Positions 1 to 11,134 of a stretch of DNA of 64,000 nucleotides are shown in pieces; position 1 is the first letter of the stretch, and every line of letters begins with the position of its first letter. Origin of the DNA: Siphonodentalium dalli (lineage: Eukaryota; Mollusca; Scaphopoda; Gadilida; Siphonodentaliidae); contig CP136062.1 in the NCBI GenBank assembly GCA_032622095.1, positions 135,138,960 to 135,202,959 on the forward strand, given 5' to 3'. The position numbers and the translations under genes were made by a program. Below the pieces are notes generated by a model, which saw only the letters and a program-made list of their open reading frames with translations, searched no databases and was not told the origin of the DNA.

Positions 1-1290
1 AAAAGACCTTTCCATTTATCCCACCGGGATTCGAACTCTGTATATCTACATTTGCTGTAAAAAATCCATCTTTCGGCTTTTGCGTACATTCGTATTTCTG
101 CTTGGATATTTTGCAATTTTGGTCATTCAGATATCATCTTTGATCGGTATATATTATACTTAATTATACCCAAGATCGTTTGGAGGAGTGGATCAATTTG
201 CTCAGTATCAGCTTTGCCAAATAAAACAGTGTTTGAATTAATTTCTAATTTATTTGAAGTCGTATTAAATATCCATACACAAATCTCGTTCCACAGCGAA
301 GCAATAATGTGACATTGAAACATAAGATGGCTAATGGTCTCTTTTTCGATTTTACAAAAGGAACATGTATCATAGTCATATCGACCCATTTTCTTTAGTA
401 GATTGTTTATCCGATATTGAAACCATACATATTTCATGTCACAAAACTGAACAAAGGGAGTTTTAAAAACGTCTGACCACCAGTCTAATTCATGGTGCAT
501 ATTTAGTTTCTCCTCTCATTTTGAGACGAGGTTTATGTTCATTTTGGGGTCTTGAATAATGCAATTGTAGATATACTTCGAATTGGATTTGAGTAAGTGT
601 TCGATCTGATACGGTAGTATTGGGTTGTTCAGTCGATCGTTGTTACTTTGTTGATAGCTACTAGAGTTTTCCATTTTAATTAGATATTTTTTTTATTGAA
701 GATATTATACCGTTGTATGTCAAAAAATCTGTTTAAATGTCATATAACCGCTTTGCTTCGTCATAGGACATTAACTTGTTATTATTACACATAAGATCGT
801 TCACAAAATATATGCCACGAAGGGCCAAAGATTTGTCATTAATTGCGTATTTGTTTATTTTAAAAATATCGTTATTTACAATCGTCGATGAGAGCACATA
901 ACCGTGCGTTTTTGGAGCCATCTTTAAGTTGAATATTTTCCATGCATCTAGATCATCTATCCAGAATCGATTGATAGTTTTGCTTTTATATCTATTAATG
1001 GCACATCCATGCGATATATACCATTTGTCATTTTTTTTACAATCCATTTGGTATCGGACGAGGTTTTGCCAAGAATCCGGTTGAGTTATGTAGCGTTTCA
1101 CCCATGATATTTTCATTGAATGCATAAACGTTTGGATATCAATCATTTTGCATCCTCCCATGGAATATTCTTGTTGAAAATATTTCCGTGCAATTTTGTC
1201 AGGTTTTTTTTTATCCCATATGAAATTATAAATGTCTTTATTTATGTCGGTTAAGAATGTCTTTGGTGGATTTGGAATTGTCATAAATAA
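1..1290 (-). mobile_element. Decayed Tx1/L1-like LINE, C-terminal part of ORF2
   Basis: Minus-strand reading gives the C-terminal region of a LINE ORF2 in pieces. Positions 1284-733 read with the typical post-RT block (IWDKKKPDKIARK, then GGCKMIDIQTFMHSMKISWV). Positions 700-501 continue as a degraded linker. Positions 500-123 contain the Cys/His motif CSFCKIEKETISHLMFQC, a zf-RVT-like signature. After an in-frame TGA at 123-125 the frame carries on to position 1 (YAKAERWIFY, then WDKWKG), so the element runs off the window. There is no reverse transcriptase core upstream of about 1290, so the copy is 5'-truncated, with stops and frame breaks. The family assignment rests on these motifs and is known for Tx1/L1-type LINEs; the clade is an inference. 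Confidence 0.8.
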
Positions 1291-3578
1291 AAACTAGAGT
1301 TTAGAAAGTACTAATGACTTGAAAATTGTGACTCCCGATAACCGTCAGGTGTCTTTTAGACCACACAGAAAGAATTGTTCGTATCTGGTTGTACGCTGTG
1401 ATGTAATTATTAAAAAATATATCATAATTGGAAATGTACACCAAGAACTTTAAAACCATTTGATAGCCATCTTATTTTCCATCTGTCACATATAAAAAGA
1501 GTCAGTACAATACCGCAACTGTTTTGTCGTAATTATTTTTTAAACCTGAAATAAGATAAAAGTCATGTAATAGCTCGAATGCATTGTCAAACATACAATG
1601 TAAAGTCTACCTGGAATTTTGGTTCCGGATATGAATCATTTGATTCTATTTTGGTTCTTTACCTAATCATTCAATACACGGGACAAAATTGTGAGCCATT
1701 CGGTTCTTTGTTGGTTCCAAGTGGTTTCGCGCCAGAACCATGTGGTTCTCTACTTTAATTCCACATTCCGGACAAGGCGAAGAACCGATGGAAAATTTCT
1801 TTGAGTGTATGTCTGATCCACCAGAAGGAAATGGAAATGAAAACCCACCCGCAAATCCATGATTGCTGTTTATAAAGAATATTTAATTTCCATAAACGGC
1901 ATTGTGACAAAATGGCGTTAGCAAATGACGTACTGAAAATGACGTTACACATCTACAGATTCCCTTTAACTATAATGTACTTTTTGAGAAATCCAATATA
2001 TTTACAGAAGTACTGGTGGATAGATACGCGTGTATCAGAATTTATTCGACACCCATTGACGTGAGGCACGTGTATTCAACAGAATCCCAGACATTGAATA
2101 TATAGTATTGTATACATCTAGTAGTCCAGTCAATATATCCAGAATCCTAGAACAAATTAGAACTGAATTTATTTATCACTTTTCCATTAGAAAAACATAA
2201 TGGCTATAACATACTAAAAGTCCAAGTTGAAGACACGATGCTAATTTTTCTCCGGGTATTCATGATTGTCATCTAATTGAGAAATGTATGGTGTAATGAT
2301 TGGAGGTAAGGCAAGTATACCATTAAATTATACGACATGCACCGAATGAAGCTATCTATACCATATATCAGTTTAAACAGGAATGACACAAACATAAAAT
2401 GAGCGGTAGTCACCGATTTGTGCAAAGGTCAAGTGATTGTCTTGTTATATGAACTGAATCAATCAAGATCAATATATGGGATCTTATATGGCAGCAATAC
2501 TTATTATATCCGTTTGAAAGATGTTTTACTTCTTTATGATCTCTCTATAATGCAAGTGAAGTTCGTGTTTATTTAAACTTGGAATATTCGTTGAATTTGG
2601 AAACAAATGGCAACCAAAATGGCCGCGAAAGTTGAACGATCTTGAAATAACCAATTAGATTATTGACCCACTCTGCTCACATAATTTAGTCAACAATATT
2701 TTAAAAGTACAAGCTGTTAAAAGTGTATCTGGGATTCCAAACACCCAGTTACAAAAGCAGCATACAAAATATAATTTAACAGCGCTATGGGCTTTGTTCC
2801 AATGATAACAAATTTGGCATATCAATTAAGACTTACTGATACAAGTGTGACTTTGTTAAAGACAAATAACACAACACAGCAACTAAAAACGTATTATGGT
2901 GTAGTTGCTAAACAAAATGGCATTAATAGGAAGTGAAGGTACACAATACGTATACAAATTGACTTATAGTATAATGTACAATGTATTGTGAAATAAAATA
3001 TTATCATATCCTGAATCACAGCGAAATATTTGAAATGCTGACCTCTTGGTCAACTCGCTGCTTTCGTTGACTAAAGTCTGATAGGCATTTACGCAGACTG
3101 CGTATTGCCAGGCGACTTCGATCCAATTCAAATTTTCTGAGAGTGAGTGTTACATCGTTTGTGACCAACCATATGTAGGATCAGTTTATCAGATGTCTTG
3201 TCTGACATTCATATATAAAAAAGCACTATTTAACAAAATCAAACCCTATACTCATGCAGATGATTGCCACAAACCACACTCCCTGCTCACAAGTGAACCA
3301 ATGTTTATGATACATTGACGAATAAGTGTGTGTATTTTTCTCCAAACAGGTATATGTTAAGGGAAAACATAAACTATTCTAAGAAAGTATATAGTCAGTT
3401 GAGACCATCACGTCCACTGACTTCAAGGTTTGTTAATAAAACGTCACCACACTGTGATAACGTTGATTATTAATCCGTTGTGCTGTGTTCTAAAGGATCA
3501 ATATCTGATGATATTTTCAGCGGAGAATATCTGAACTCCCTACAGTAGACTTAATACATTCTGATCACTTCCGGCCAT
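1291..3578. other. No gene seen; AT-rich intergenic DNA
   Basis: No ORF here has a recognisable domain, and I found no phase-consistent exon pair on either strand. Apart from the short palindromic repeat at 2030-2125 the stretch looks like single-copy or old decayed sequence. Confidence 0.5.
2030..2125. repeat. Short palindromic interspersed repeat, copy 1
   Basis: About 80 bp is shared with 15970-16060 (ACACCCATTGACG, then a GTATTCAACRGAATCCCAG core). In the second copy the sequence folds on itself (ATGTATTCAA against TTGAATACAT, with outer GTATT/AATAC ends). This suggests a small MITE-like element; the present copy is more diverged. Confidence 0.5.
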
Positions 3579-3724
3579 GATGTATCGAGGTAACTATAGT
3601 GTGAACACACATGTCGATGATGTATCGAGGCAATCCATCTGGTAACTATAGGTGTGAACACACATGCTGATGATGTATCGAGGTAATCTATCTGGTAACC
3701 ATAGGTGTGAACACACATGCCGAT
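3579..3724. repeat. Three-copy tandem repeat, period 53 bp
   Basis: Three units begin with GATGTATCGAGG at 3579, 3619 and 3672 and end with GTGAACACACATG. The first unit lacks about 13 bp. The minus-strand ORF across it is a by-product of the repeat. Confidence 0.85.
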
Positions 3725-4762
3725 GCGAAACCTCTACTTGTTGGCGTACTCCAAAATACAGTTTCCAATTACCACTTTGCTCAGCACAATTGAAATGATG
3801 TGGACGTTGTTTATATACTGATGCCAATTAATGTCAGTTTTAAAAATATTTGAATGGTGTATGTGTCCAGTTAAATCTGGTCAATTGCTCATCTACACCG
3901 GCATCGCATATTGCTGCTTGACACAGAGTGTCGTATCTAGTATAATGTTGCGCTTCATTCTCTTAACTTAACGACGTGGCTCTGCGGCTCTCGGAATATT
4001 AAGGATAGCCGGTGTATTCATCGAATTTTGAGTGTTTGAGCACTTTGACCTTCGGGGACATGAACAAATAAAATAGGTTTTCAGTATAATCTGACTGTAG
4101 CCGGGAAACATAGTGGAGTTTGATTTTTGTTTTTACAATTGTGCATTTACTAACATACATGAAAATAATGCCATGACCTCTCAAGATTCTGGTCAAAGCT
4201 GTGCCAAACAAACATTTTGATCAGGTGACACATCGGATTGTTAGCACAAGCAGATGCTCGACTACATGCGGCCAAGAATCATCACATAATATAAGTGGCC
4301 AGTACTTTTAAAACAGGCCATTTAAATGTGTGAGTGACTGATCATGGGTCCGAGGAAGAACATGCGTAGTGCACTAGATGTAAACTCGGGTTAGATTTTG
4401 TGCAGTGTCTTCCAACGAATACGTCATAGCAGTGTTCGACTGCGTGGGCATAAGACGCACATTAGCATATAAACATTATTTCGATAAATAAGTGTCATAC
4501 TGGTGGGTTTGTAACTAGCTGACGGCTCTGCGTTGCTGGACTGCACTTTGCGTATTATATACACACTCACCTGCTTCAAGAATGGTTATTAGAACAATAT
4601 AACAGCTTTTTCACGCTCAATCAATGTTACGTTAACTTTTGTTTAGATCCTTTATTGATAACTCAATTGTACTATTATGCACAACATATAGAGTCATGTA
4701 ACATATTTCCAGTATGTACATAAAGTGACATTTGGCCGTCGAATTCGGGGTCCTTTGTGTAA
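3725..4762. other. No gene seen
   Basis: There is no recognisable coding region, RNA gene or repeat structure here. Confidence 0.5.
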
Positions 4763-5219
4763 TCATCATCATCGTTGTCGTCGTCATCATCACGGTCGTC
4801 GTCGTCATCATCACCGTCGTCGTCACCATCATGTTCACCATCCTACAACCACATTTTTATTGCAATCGTCATAAAAGTCGTCATCAACGTCGTCGTCACC
4901 TCCGTTGTCTTCATCGTCATCACCGCCCATCGTAGTCGTTGTCGTCATCTTAATCGTCATCTTCGTCGCCTCACCGTCATCATCATCGTTATCGTCATCA
5001 TCACCACCATGCATTATCCTAAATTTGGTCGTCAACATCTAAATAATCATCAACATCATCATCGCCGTTGCTATATGTCTGTCAGCCCAACATTTCAACT
5101 TCGTCACCCTCATCGTCGTGATTACCAGCAAGTCCATCATTGTTGTTGTCCTCGTCGTATTTATCGTATTCGTCATCATTGAACTTATAGTATCATCTTA
5201 ATCGTCGTCTCTACTATCA
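4763..5219. repeat. GAT/GAC-rich trinucleotide repeat, tail of the adjacent LINE
   Basis: Impure (ATC/GTC)n on the plus strand, read as (GAT/GAC)n on the minus strand. It directly follows the 3' (C-terminal) end of the minus-strand LINE that starts at 5220. The same arrangement occurs at 54150-54560, so this is best read as the LINE's simple-repeat 3' tail, expanded and degenerated. The serine/histidine- and valine/isoleucine-rich ORFs in it are artefacts. Confidence 0.8.
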
Positions 5220-7757
5220 TCATAGGTATTTCTGTAAATCTAATTTGACAAAATTCTTCAAAATATATTCATTTTCCGCATATAATTTGAAATTAGTTGG
5301 GAAGTCATAATACTTGCATCTTAAAGTTCTGAATTCTGGGCAAACTAATATGAAATGGTATTCATCACTAGTTTGCAATTTACATAATTGACACACTTTT
5401 GAATCCGCTGTTTTGCCCTTTTTCGTTTTTGATTTAGTCCATCTTTCTGTTTCCATCGGTAGTCTGTGATTCGCTGTTCTTATTCTTGTTAAACATGCTA
5501 ATAATCCCGATGGTATAATTTATAGATATTTTTCTATGCCGAAGTTCGTTTTAAAGTGTCCATAAAATTCGCCTCTACATGACCGTTCAATATCATTTTT
5601 CCATTGTACAACAAAACGTGTCCTACTCATTTCCTTAAATAGTCCAAGTTCTAATTCACTAAGAGTTACTGTTCACTGTGATCTCCAAATTTCTCCCCAC
5701 ACCACACTTGATAATATCTATTTTATCTCGCTTATCCATGCTATCGATTTGTTACCCATATAATCGTTTTCGTCCATTTCTCTCAAAAGATTATATAACT
5801 TTCTTGCCAATGCTGAACATTAGCCAGAAACTAAACGCGACCAAAAAGCAAGCATCCGCTTTTGTATGTGTATGTTCAGTGGGTATCATCTACCTGTCTC
5901 TCCATTGACCATATAAGTCGGAGTGCTCGATTTCATACAAAGTATGTATTTAATTAATTGCAAGTGCACAGTCTCGAGACATGCGGTAACTTCGCTTCCA
6001 TAATTCAGTATTGGTTCTATCATGCTATCGAAAAGTTTGTATGTCAAATCGGGTGACAAGTTGATCTTCGCCGTCTTATGCAATAGCCAATAAACAGATT
6101 TGTTACCGACAGTTTTTATACGTTCAATCGACCTACAGAAGCGTCCGTTCGAATAAAAAGATATTCCCAAATAGCAGAAAGAGTAGACACTATCAATACC
6201 TGTATCATACATAGTAAACCTAAAAGTCTCGTTCAGCTTTCTACTGCCAAATATCATAATTTTACTTTTGTCCACATTTATGCCCAACTTCCAAGATGCC
6301 ATGTAATCATTGTATGCATCTTGTGCTCTCTGCATCCCCTGTGGTGACTCGGCGAATAACACCGTGTCATCGGCATACAACATGCACAGTATTTTAAAAT
6401 AATCATCGAATTTATCCTCAAACATCCCTCCTGCGTGGGGTAAGCCCTCTATACAGCAATCATTCAAAAATTCTTCAAGGTCATTTAAGAATATGGTGAA
6501 TAGAAATGGAGAAAGACTCCTGCCCTGTCGTACACCGATATTGCAAGAAAAATAATCGGATTTGTAATTCCCGGCTTTATACACGACTTTATTCCCTTAT
6601 ACATCCCTTGAATAACCCTAAATAGTTTCCCACCAATGTTACTCCTCAAAAGTTTTATCATCAACCCTTCCCCCCAAACCGTATTAAATGCTTTTCTCAA
6701 ATCAATGAACGAGACTTTTTCTTTTCAAGAAAAAGTTCAATCAAAGCATACAATATAAATATATTGTCTGCTGTTGAGTGGTGCTCTCTGAATCTACTCT
6801 GACATTCTGTTGTAATCAATCGGTCGGTAAAATATCGCAGTCGCGAGTTAACTAACACGGTGAAAACTTTACTCAGAGAGCTGAATAATGTTATACCACA
6901 ATAAGAGTCTGGTTTCCGTCGGTCGCCTTTATTTTTATATAGCGGCTGTATTATACCAGTTGTCCAACTTTCTGGGAAAATTCCAGTGTCCATGCAATAT
7001 TACATTAAATAATTTTCTATATATTTGTACCATTATAAATTTGGTTTCTTTTATTAACTCATTAGTGATTTCATCTCCCCCCGGGGCTTTGTTATTTTTC
7101 AAATTATCGATTGCCTTGAATATTTCGTAGTCATCAATAGGGGCATCTAACTCTATTTGAGACTCGCAATATCCAAATAGGGAACTAATCATAGTTTTCC
7201 ATTGGGACCTTGGTACTATCATCATTTGTTATACCATCTGTGTACATCTTAAGTGTTTTCCAAAAAAACTGTTTCTGTCGTGTCCACGAAAATTTTATTT
7301 ATTTTCCCACAAGCTTGGTTAATAGCAATGTCGTGCTCACCACTGTTTAGTTGCCCGATAATTTATTAACTCATTAGTGTTTTCATCTCCCTGTTCTATA
7401 AAAGGATCACTGAAAGTTTTGAGATATTGTTCCGATTTGTTCTCATCTAACGTTCTGATTTTCGGTGGTAGTCTGTTTATTTTCGCTGCAACCTGTGACG
7501 TTTAGAGTGTTATTAGTAATTCCGGTATTATTCAAAACTAAATATATTGCACTATGAACATCCGAATATAACGAAGAAAATTCCACCACATTTAGATATT
7601 TTATCATTCCGAAAATATTACTTGTACCAATAAAGTAGTCTACCATGCTAGCATTCCTGCAAGTTAATTTGCCTAATCATCTGTCCCTCCCAAATCTACC
7701 ATTTAATATGTATAAGTTATTAGCTTTACATAATTTAAGAAAACTGTACAGTAAGCC
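5220..7757 (-). mobile_element. Non-LTR retrotransposon (APE endonuclease + reverse transcriptase), 5'-truncated and frameshifted
   Basis: Read on the minus strand the order is as follows. First comes the C-terminal end of an AP-type endonuclease (7757-7440: NNLYILNGRFG, then MVDYFIGTSNIF and SDVHSAI in place of the catalytic SDH). A linker follows, then the reverse transcriptase: LKNNKAPGGDEITNELIK at about 7090, GIIQPLYKNKGDRRKPDSY, RKAFNTVWGEGL with the motif A Asp replaced by Asn, GVRQGRSLSPFLF, and an intact catalytic LYADDTVLF at about 6390. The thumb-like part contains NGRFCRSIERI. A C-terminal Cys/His motif (CQLCKLQTSDEYHF) ends at about 5380. Several frameshifts and stops make it dead. 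A 30 bp stretch is repeated at 7049-7078 and 7357-7386, which gives two GDExTNELI-like segments. The superfamily (CR1/Jockey-like) is inferred. Sister copies lie at 54560-55505 and 62510-62720. Confidence 0.9.
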
Positions 7758-8560
7758 ATGTTATGTGTGATTATCTGGTTATTCAGATATTGTTTGGAGT
7801 TGGCATTATCGTCATCGTTCGTGTTGGCACTTCAATCTTGGAATACTCCAACCGACATATTGCTAGCCGACAAAATGAAACATGACTGTATATAAGTGCA
7901 AGTAACACTGTGCAAAATTGTGTTACATACAAACTGATTTGACTGACATAGCAAATACACAGAGATGTCGATGTTATCAATAAAAAAGGAGTAATCATCT
8001 CGAATCACTGAACTCCTGGATATTAGGCGGAGACCACAAGCCAACTAAGAGTTCCAAATACAAATCTAGATTCTGAGTGGAGATGGTATTGGAGGAGCAA
8101 GGATTGTCATTGGTGTGGTTTCCATGACGTACTTGATCTTTGTCAGCGCAAAGCATGCTCAACAACAACATTGGTAACTTGTGAAGTTAATCCCAAACAT
8201 TTTGTGGAATAATCATAATTTAAACTGATGGGCATACCCTTTAACATAAATAAAGTTAAACTTGTATGATATTCTTAATAATTCTGGTTGCTGAGTTTAT
8301 CCTGGTCAGGGTCGTAAATGTGTCGATAGTATACATATGGATACAACAATTTGTTATCTTTGTTTAAAATGTTTGTCGTGAAAGCCTGTCTTCGGTGCCA
8401 TGAAAGAGAAGACATAATTATTTTGTCAACCAAGCCCACAACTGAAACTTGTCACTCGTCGTATTATATGGCTGTTTCTACCACGACTTCAGACTGCAGT
8501 GTATGTATAGTATATGATCTGGATGTACAATGTATCGGTACACATGCTGTGCAACACAAT
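7758..8560. other. No gene seen
   Basis: Only short ORFs without recognisable domains. Nothing else can be supported. Confidence 0.5.
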
Positions 8561-9086
8561 TTAAAGATACGGGCGGCGTTGGCGGTGGGTATGCTGTTAA
8601 AATTTTCACCTCCGTCAAAAACCGCCACAAACAGAAAGAATAGTAAAATATAGACAGACCTTGTTCTTACACCAATTAGAAATATGGCATAAACATTATG
8701 TTATTGTCATTTTTTTCCTTTGTTATGTAAACAAAAGCAAAATACGTTACGTTACCTGGCTTTTGTTTAGATCCGGATATGATAAACATAAAGAGCGTTT
8801 AATGTTACTGTTTTCCTGATATGGAAACAATAAAGAGAGTTTATATCATTTGTGTGTGATTAACCAATATAATTGCGCTGTGTTATGTAAACAGAAGCAC
8901 AACTTCTGTAACACGAGCAGTCTCTTGTTTATGTACAACATCGTACGTCTTGATAACAATATACTATTTACGCGCTGATTATATTTGGCATATGAACAAA
9001 ACTATATATATTTTAATATTCCTTCTGTTGATGACGATTTGAACAAATATGAATATTTCTGCAACGAACGCCGCCCGTGCATTTAA
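8561..9086. mobile_element. TTAA-bounded MITE, family 1, copy a
   Basis: An element of about 520 bp bounded by TTAA on both sides. Its imperfect terminal inverted repeats begin A(G/A)RYACGGGCGGCGTT. The interior carries two AACGCTCTTTAT-type motifs and a conserved GTGTGATTAACCAATATAAT block. It is homologous to 48502-49010, 56240-56733 and 63889-64000. The TTAA target suggests mobilisation by a piggyBac-type transposase (inference; no transposase is encoded). The 100-residue ORF at 8351-8653 only partly overlaps it and looks incidental. Confidence 0.75.
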
Positions 9087-10291
9087 GCGCATAATGTATT
9101 CTCTACATCACTCTTCCCAAGACATACAACACTCCTTACTTTGATCAGACCCCATCGTGAAAGAACAATCCACCAGCATGAACACGATTGGGGTTTAGAC
9201 GCTTAATATACCTTTTGCTAAAAAGACAGTTTGTTCAAATTCAAGTTTGCTGATACAATGATGGGTTCGTCATTTCTTTATTTTCTGTGGGAATGGATAT
9301 CATGTTGGTTGATGTTTACTATGCTGACACAATACTAATATTCACGACTGCGAATGTGTCATCGTCGCTGTGGTTTGTTTGTTGACGTTTTTTCTGCATA
9401 AGGGCGAACAATACTATCTTTATGCGATAACTTACACATTTGGCAATAATTGACAACTGGATTAACACAGTGAAACAACTAACGGTATGAACTATAGATA
9501 TTTCAAGTGATGAAAACAAAACAAGAATACACAAACTCTAGGGAGTTCATAGAAAATTTAAAATTGATTGGGGGCCCCATATATGTTTATCTTAGTATTT
9601 GTCATAAAAGAGTGCTGGTATATTATTGATTGAGACCAGTTTTATGAACAGGATGTTCAGATATTGGTTTGAAATGTTCAGACATTGGTTTGAAATATGC
9701 ACTACATCAACAACAATAAATTATGGCATGTTCAAACGAAGCTGAAAGAAAATATATGCAAGAAAATACCAGACAGACATATACCCTTATTACGCCACAA
9801 GGTGGTGTTGCTAGTTTTGCAGATTTTGAGATGTTGTGGTCCAGTGGGCGAATGTATCGTGGGAGATTTTTTTTGTACCTTACTCAATCGTACCGATATA
9901 ATCACGTAGATGCTAATTTTGCAAAGTCAACGCCACCGATGTATAATATGTTTTTGAAAATATGACTCAATCGTATCGATAGTCAGGACAGGCTGAAATT
10001 GTAAACTTAAAGTCACCGGTGTAATAATATGTTCTTGAAAATATAAATAATCTGATAGCTGAAAATAATGTACAACCCATTGGGAGCCCCTGGTGTAGTG
10101 AAGTGAGTTATGGGTAATTTTAATTGGAGTGCGCATGTCTGTTCTGTTGGATCGAGACTTGGAGTAACCGCCATCTTTAATTTTCTAATCACCGAAAAGT
10201 CGATAAGTAATGGCTCCCAGCCCCCACACGGGCGGGAATCGATATCGATATGACAGCGACTGACTAACTATCAAGGCGAGATACAGTGAAA
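9087..10291. other. No gene seen
   Basis: Short ORFs only, none with a recognisable domain. A B-box-like stretch near 10240 was considered as a SINE relic and not accepted. Confidence 0.5.
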
Positions 10292-10405
10292 GATCACAGG
10301 TTAAATGTACCCAGGTTAAATGAACTCAAAATGTCATCAGCCATGCGCAGCGAACGGTCACAGGTTAAATGTACTCAAGGTTAAATGAACTCAAAGGTCA
10401 TCGGC
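10292..10405. repeat. Two-copy tandem repeat, about 64 bp
   Basis: Two units start TCACAGGTTAAATGTAC, continue with AGGTTAAATGAACTCAAA, and end in TCATCRGCC. Confidence 0.8.
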
Positions 10406-10493
10406 CGTATAATTAAATATTTTGAAGCCAAAATAGTACGGTGATCAAGTCAAAATTGTATCGTATACACAATGTGTTTGTACCGATGAATGT

Positions 10494-10569
10494 ATCGCGA
10501 CTCGACTCGTTTTCGTGGTCATGTAGGCCCTATATAACCTATGATCACGAAAACGAGCAGAGTCGCGAT
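10494..10569. repeat. Near-perfect inverted repeat (hairpin), 76 bp
   Basis: ATCGCGACTC...GTTTTCGTG on the left pairs with CACGAAAAC...GAGTCGCGAT on the right, with an 18 bp spacer. It is a probable tiny MITE. Confidence 0.7.
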
Positions 10570-11081
10570 ATCTGATAGAATTCGAGGAATCGTACATTCA
10601 CTTTCAATAGTATAGATTCACTGCAATCTGCCGCGGAATTCCCAAAATTAAGGCTACTTTCATTTTCAATAGGTTTTCCGAATTTCCATTTTCACTTTTA
10701 CCACGCAAAGCGACCTTAGTTGACACATATATATGGCACACTGGTTGAGTCCATGGCAAATAGTTTATGTAGCATTGCTTCTTTCATTTAATTAAAGCTC
10801 ACCTCGTTAAAACGCATGTCAATCGTATTTGTTTACAAATTGCATTGGGTGATATATGTATATTTTAATGAGGGAACGGGTGCGTATATGTCAATTGATA
10901 CGTATTTTAAACAAATAACGACACGATCATCATAATAGAGGTCTGTTCTATCAATTATATATGCCCCGAGTTCACTTGGTGCAAATCAAACGGCGATAAA
11001 CATTCTCGTGTGCCAGAAGGACTCCTTAAAGTTGTGAATAAGATGAATATTTATTAGATGTTATTTAACAAGTCAATCAAA

Positions 11082-11134
11082 TAATATTATTCATTAGTTA
11101 GCGCCTATATTAGCGCCAACTAATGAATAATATT
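11082..11134. repeat. Short hairpin next to the duplication boundary
   Basis: AATATTATTCATTAGTT and AACTAATGAATAATATT arms enclose a GCGC-flanked loop. It lies immediately outside the left edge of inverted-duplication arm A, and the matching edge of arm B does not have it. Confidence 0.65.

Noticed and set aside
20-45. tRNA B-box-like sequence (GTTCGAATCCC on the minus strand)
   Set aside because: It lies in frame within the LINE C-terminal region and has no A box or tRNA fold.
4632-5182. ORFs on both strands in the trinucleotide region (also 54135-54636)
   Set aside because: They translate impure GAT/GTC repeats; composition is purely repeat-driven. Only the first residues of the 54349-54636 frame (CSICDHTDIDDQYH) belong to the LINE.
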